From the NCBI GenBank assembly GCA_003522805.1, contig DPIB01000224.1, forward strand, positions 1-6,293: a stretch of 6,293 bases of DNA, in the 5' to 3' direction. Shown here one piece after another: positions 4,957 through 6,293 of the stretch. Position 1 is the stretch's first letter; every line of letters begins with the position of its first letter. The notes beneath the pieces are model-generated. The model searched no databases. It saw only the letters and a list, made by a program, of their open reading frames with translations, and was not told the origin of the DNA. The stretch is from Fervidobacterium sp. (GTDB lineage: Bacteria > Thermotogota > Thermotogae > Thermotogales > Fervidobacteriaceae). The position numbers and the translations under genes are program-made.

Positions 4957-6293
4957 TTGCCCTCTTTCACCTTTTCCCTTTCCAGTATCGATTGAATCTT
5001 CCAGACATTTTGATACAGACCATGCTTTGATATGAGTTCGTTGTGCGTACCTACATTTGTTACTTTCCCCTTTTCTAAGACTATGATCTTATCTGCATCT
5101 CGGATACTCGCAATCCTATGTGATACGATGATCGTCGTAAACGATTTGCTTCTCGCTTTTATAGCTTCAACTATCTTCGCTTCAGTCTCAGTATCCACTG
5201 CACTCATCGAATCATCAAATATCAGCACTCTATAATTGTTTAGTAACGTTCTTGCAATCGTCACCCTTTGACGTTGCCCACCGGAAAGTGTGACGCCCTT
5301 TTCTCCGACAAGCGTATCGTATCCTTCCTCAAGTTGGACTATATCTCCATGAACGTGTGCCATCTTAGATGCATCTACTATCTCCTCAACGTGTGCGTGT
5401 GGCTTAGTCAATGCAATATTTTCTCTCACCTTTTTGGAGAAAAGGAATGCCTCTTGTGGTACCAATCCAATGTTTCGACGAATCACATTCTTGGGTATCT
5501 GCGATATCGGCTTGCCATCTATCAGAATCTCCCCACTAATTGGCTCGTAAAGCCTCATAAGTAGGCTTATAATCGTAGACTTTCCCGAACCGGTTGTCCC
5601 AAAGAATGCAACAGTTTGTCCCTTCTCTATTTTGAATGAAACATCGTCGAGTACTAAATGGTCTGGCGAGTAACCAAATGAAACATTTTTGAACTCGATG
5701 TCTCCATCTATAGATACATTTTCAACATCTTCCGTGTTAAGCTCTTCAACCCCTTCAGTAGGAGTTGATAATATCTCCGATATTCTCTTAAGAGAGATCT
5801 TCATTTTACCGAGATTGGACAATATCCTACCAAATTGCCGCACAGGCCATAACAGCATACTCTCATAGCTCGTGAAAACTACCAGCGTACCTATCGTGAT
5901 GTCACCTCTTATGGCGAATACAACTCCAAAGATTACAACAAGTGCAATTTGCAACAATGATAAGAAGTCCGTTATGGCCCAATACTTACCAAATATCACG
6001 TACAATTTATAATCTAAAGCCCTGTATTTGGAGTTCTCCTTCACGAACTTCTCTATTTCGTACTCTTCCCTTGAAAATGCCTTAACAACTCGCATTCCTG
6101 TGATGTTCTCTTGGACAACATTCGTCATTTCAGCCTCAGCTTCGTCTGCCTCTTTAAAATTCTTCTCAACTACTCTGAAAAACCAAAATGCTAGAATGAC
6201 TAGTACTGGCAACGTGACAGATGATATCAAGGCCATCTTTACACTCAGGCTAACCATTATGGACAATATAAGCACTACCAAAGATATCGTTCT
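4950..6293 (-). CDS. ABC exporter half-transporter with degenerate Walker B (TM287-like), 5' part missing
   Basis: This is the C-terminal 447 residues of a type IV ABC half-exporter. The frame is open through the right edge, so about 130 N-terminal residues with the first membrane segments are missing, judged from a usual length near 580. The TTG at 6281 lies inside a membrane helix and is not a start. Visible are the later membrane segments, the exporter coupling region with TGMRVVKAFSREE (6101-6063), then the nucleotide-binding domain: Walker A GTTGSGKST (5600-5574), Q-loop VPQEAF, signature LSGGQ (5288-5274), Walker B LIFDD with Asp at 5213-5211 where the catalytic Glu normally stands, D-loop SAVD, and H-loop His (5120-5118). 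The Asp predicts that this half's own ATP site binds but scarcely hydrolyses ATP, while its intact signature completes its partner's active site. It is the first visible gene of the ABC operon, 45 nt ahead of its partner. Confidence 0.95.
   Translation of the reverse strand, partial: RTISLVVLILSIMVSLSVKMALISSVTLPVLVILAFWFFRVVEKNFKEADEAEAEMTNVVQENITGMRVVKAFSREEYEIEKFVKENSKYRALDYKLYVIFGKYWAITDFLSLLQIALVVIFGVVFAIRGDITIGTLVVFTSYESMLLWPVRQFGRILSNLGKMKISLKRISEILSTPTEGVEELNTEDVENVSIDGDIEFKNVSFGYSPDHLVLDDVSFKIEKGQTVAFFGTTGSGKSTIISLLMRLYEPISGEILIDGKPISQIPKNVIRRNIGLVPQEAFLFSKKVRENIALTKPHAHVEEIVDASKMAHVHGDIVQLEEGYDTLVGEKGVTLSGGQRQRVTIARTLLNNYRVLIFDDSMSAVDTETEAKIVEAIKARSKSFTTIIVSHRIASIRDADKIIVLEKGKVTNVGTHNELISKHGLYQNVWKIQSILEREKVKEGNL

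Noticed and set aside
5268..5564. 98-codon plus-strand open frame
   Set aside because: It lies fully antisense to the conserved nucleotide-binding domain of the upstream ABC gene, has no ribosome site and shows no recognisable protein features.
6279..6281. TTG as start of the upstream ABC protein
   Set aside because: It falls within a transmembrane helix of a half-exporter. The frame continues to the window edge and the family needs about 130 more residues.

Overview
The window looks like ordinary chromosomal DNA from a thermophilic bacterium of the order Thermotogales. A Fervidobacterium- or Thermosipho-like source is my best guess, but this is an inference. The evidence is moderately AT-rich DNA, strong purine-rich Shine-Dalgarno sites, two probable TTG starts, and an ABC exporter pair whose gene order and motif asymmetry match the Thermotoga maritima TM287/TM288 type. 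I see no IS elements, integrase, CRISPR array, tRNA or rRNA.

Plus strand, left half (1-3068). Four genes run rightward. The first is the 3' part of a GGDEF-EAL type cyclic-di-GMP protein, cut by the left edge, with all expected EAL catalytic residues present. The second is a ComB-family 2-phosphosulfolactate phosphatase, 34 nt downstream. After a 195-nt gap holding a palindrome and a possible promoter comes a VUT/YhhQ-family membrane protein (queuosine precursor transporter family) that lacks several residues the family normally keeps. Last is a small single-domain cupin with an incomplete metal-binding motif. A strong Rho-independent terminator (3041-3068) closes this side.

Minus strand, right half (3087-6293). 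Two ABC exporter half-transporters run leftward, converging on the terminator. The upstream one, cut by the right edge, has a canonical LSGGQ signature but Asp instead of the catalytic Glu after Walker B. The downstream one has the catalytic Glu but a degenerate LSTGQ signature. Together they should form one heterodimeric exporter with one hydrolytic and one degenerate ATP site.

No clearly new system is visible. The points most worth checking are the altered residues in the YhhQ-like protein and the cupin, a ComB homologue without a visible ComA partner, and short palindromes in three intergenic gaps. All gaps are under 200 nt, so no long gene-free stretch exists. Three gene starts were moved downstream of the longest open frame because the Shine-Dalgarno sites point to inner starts.
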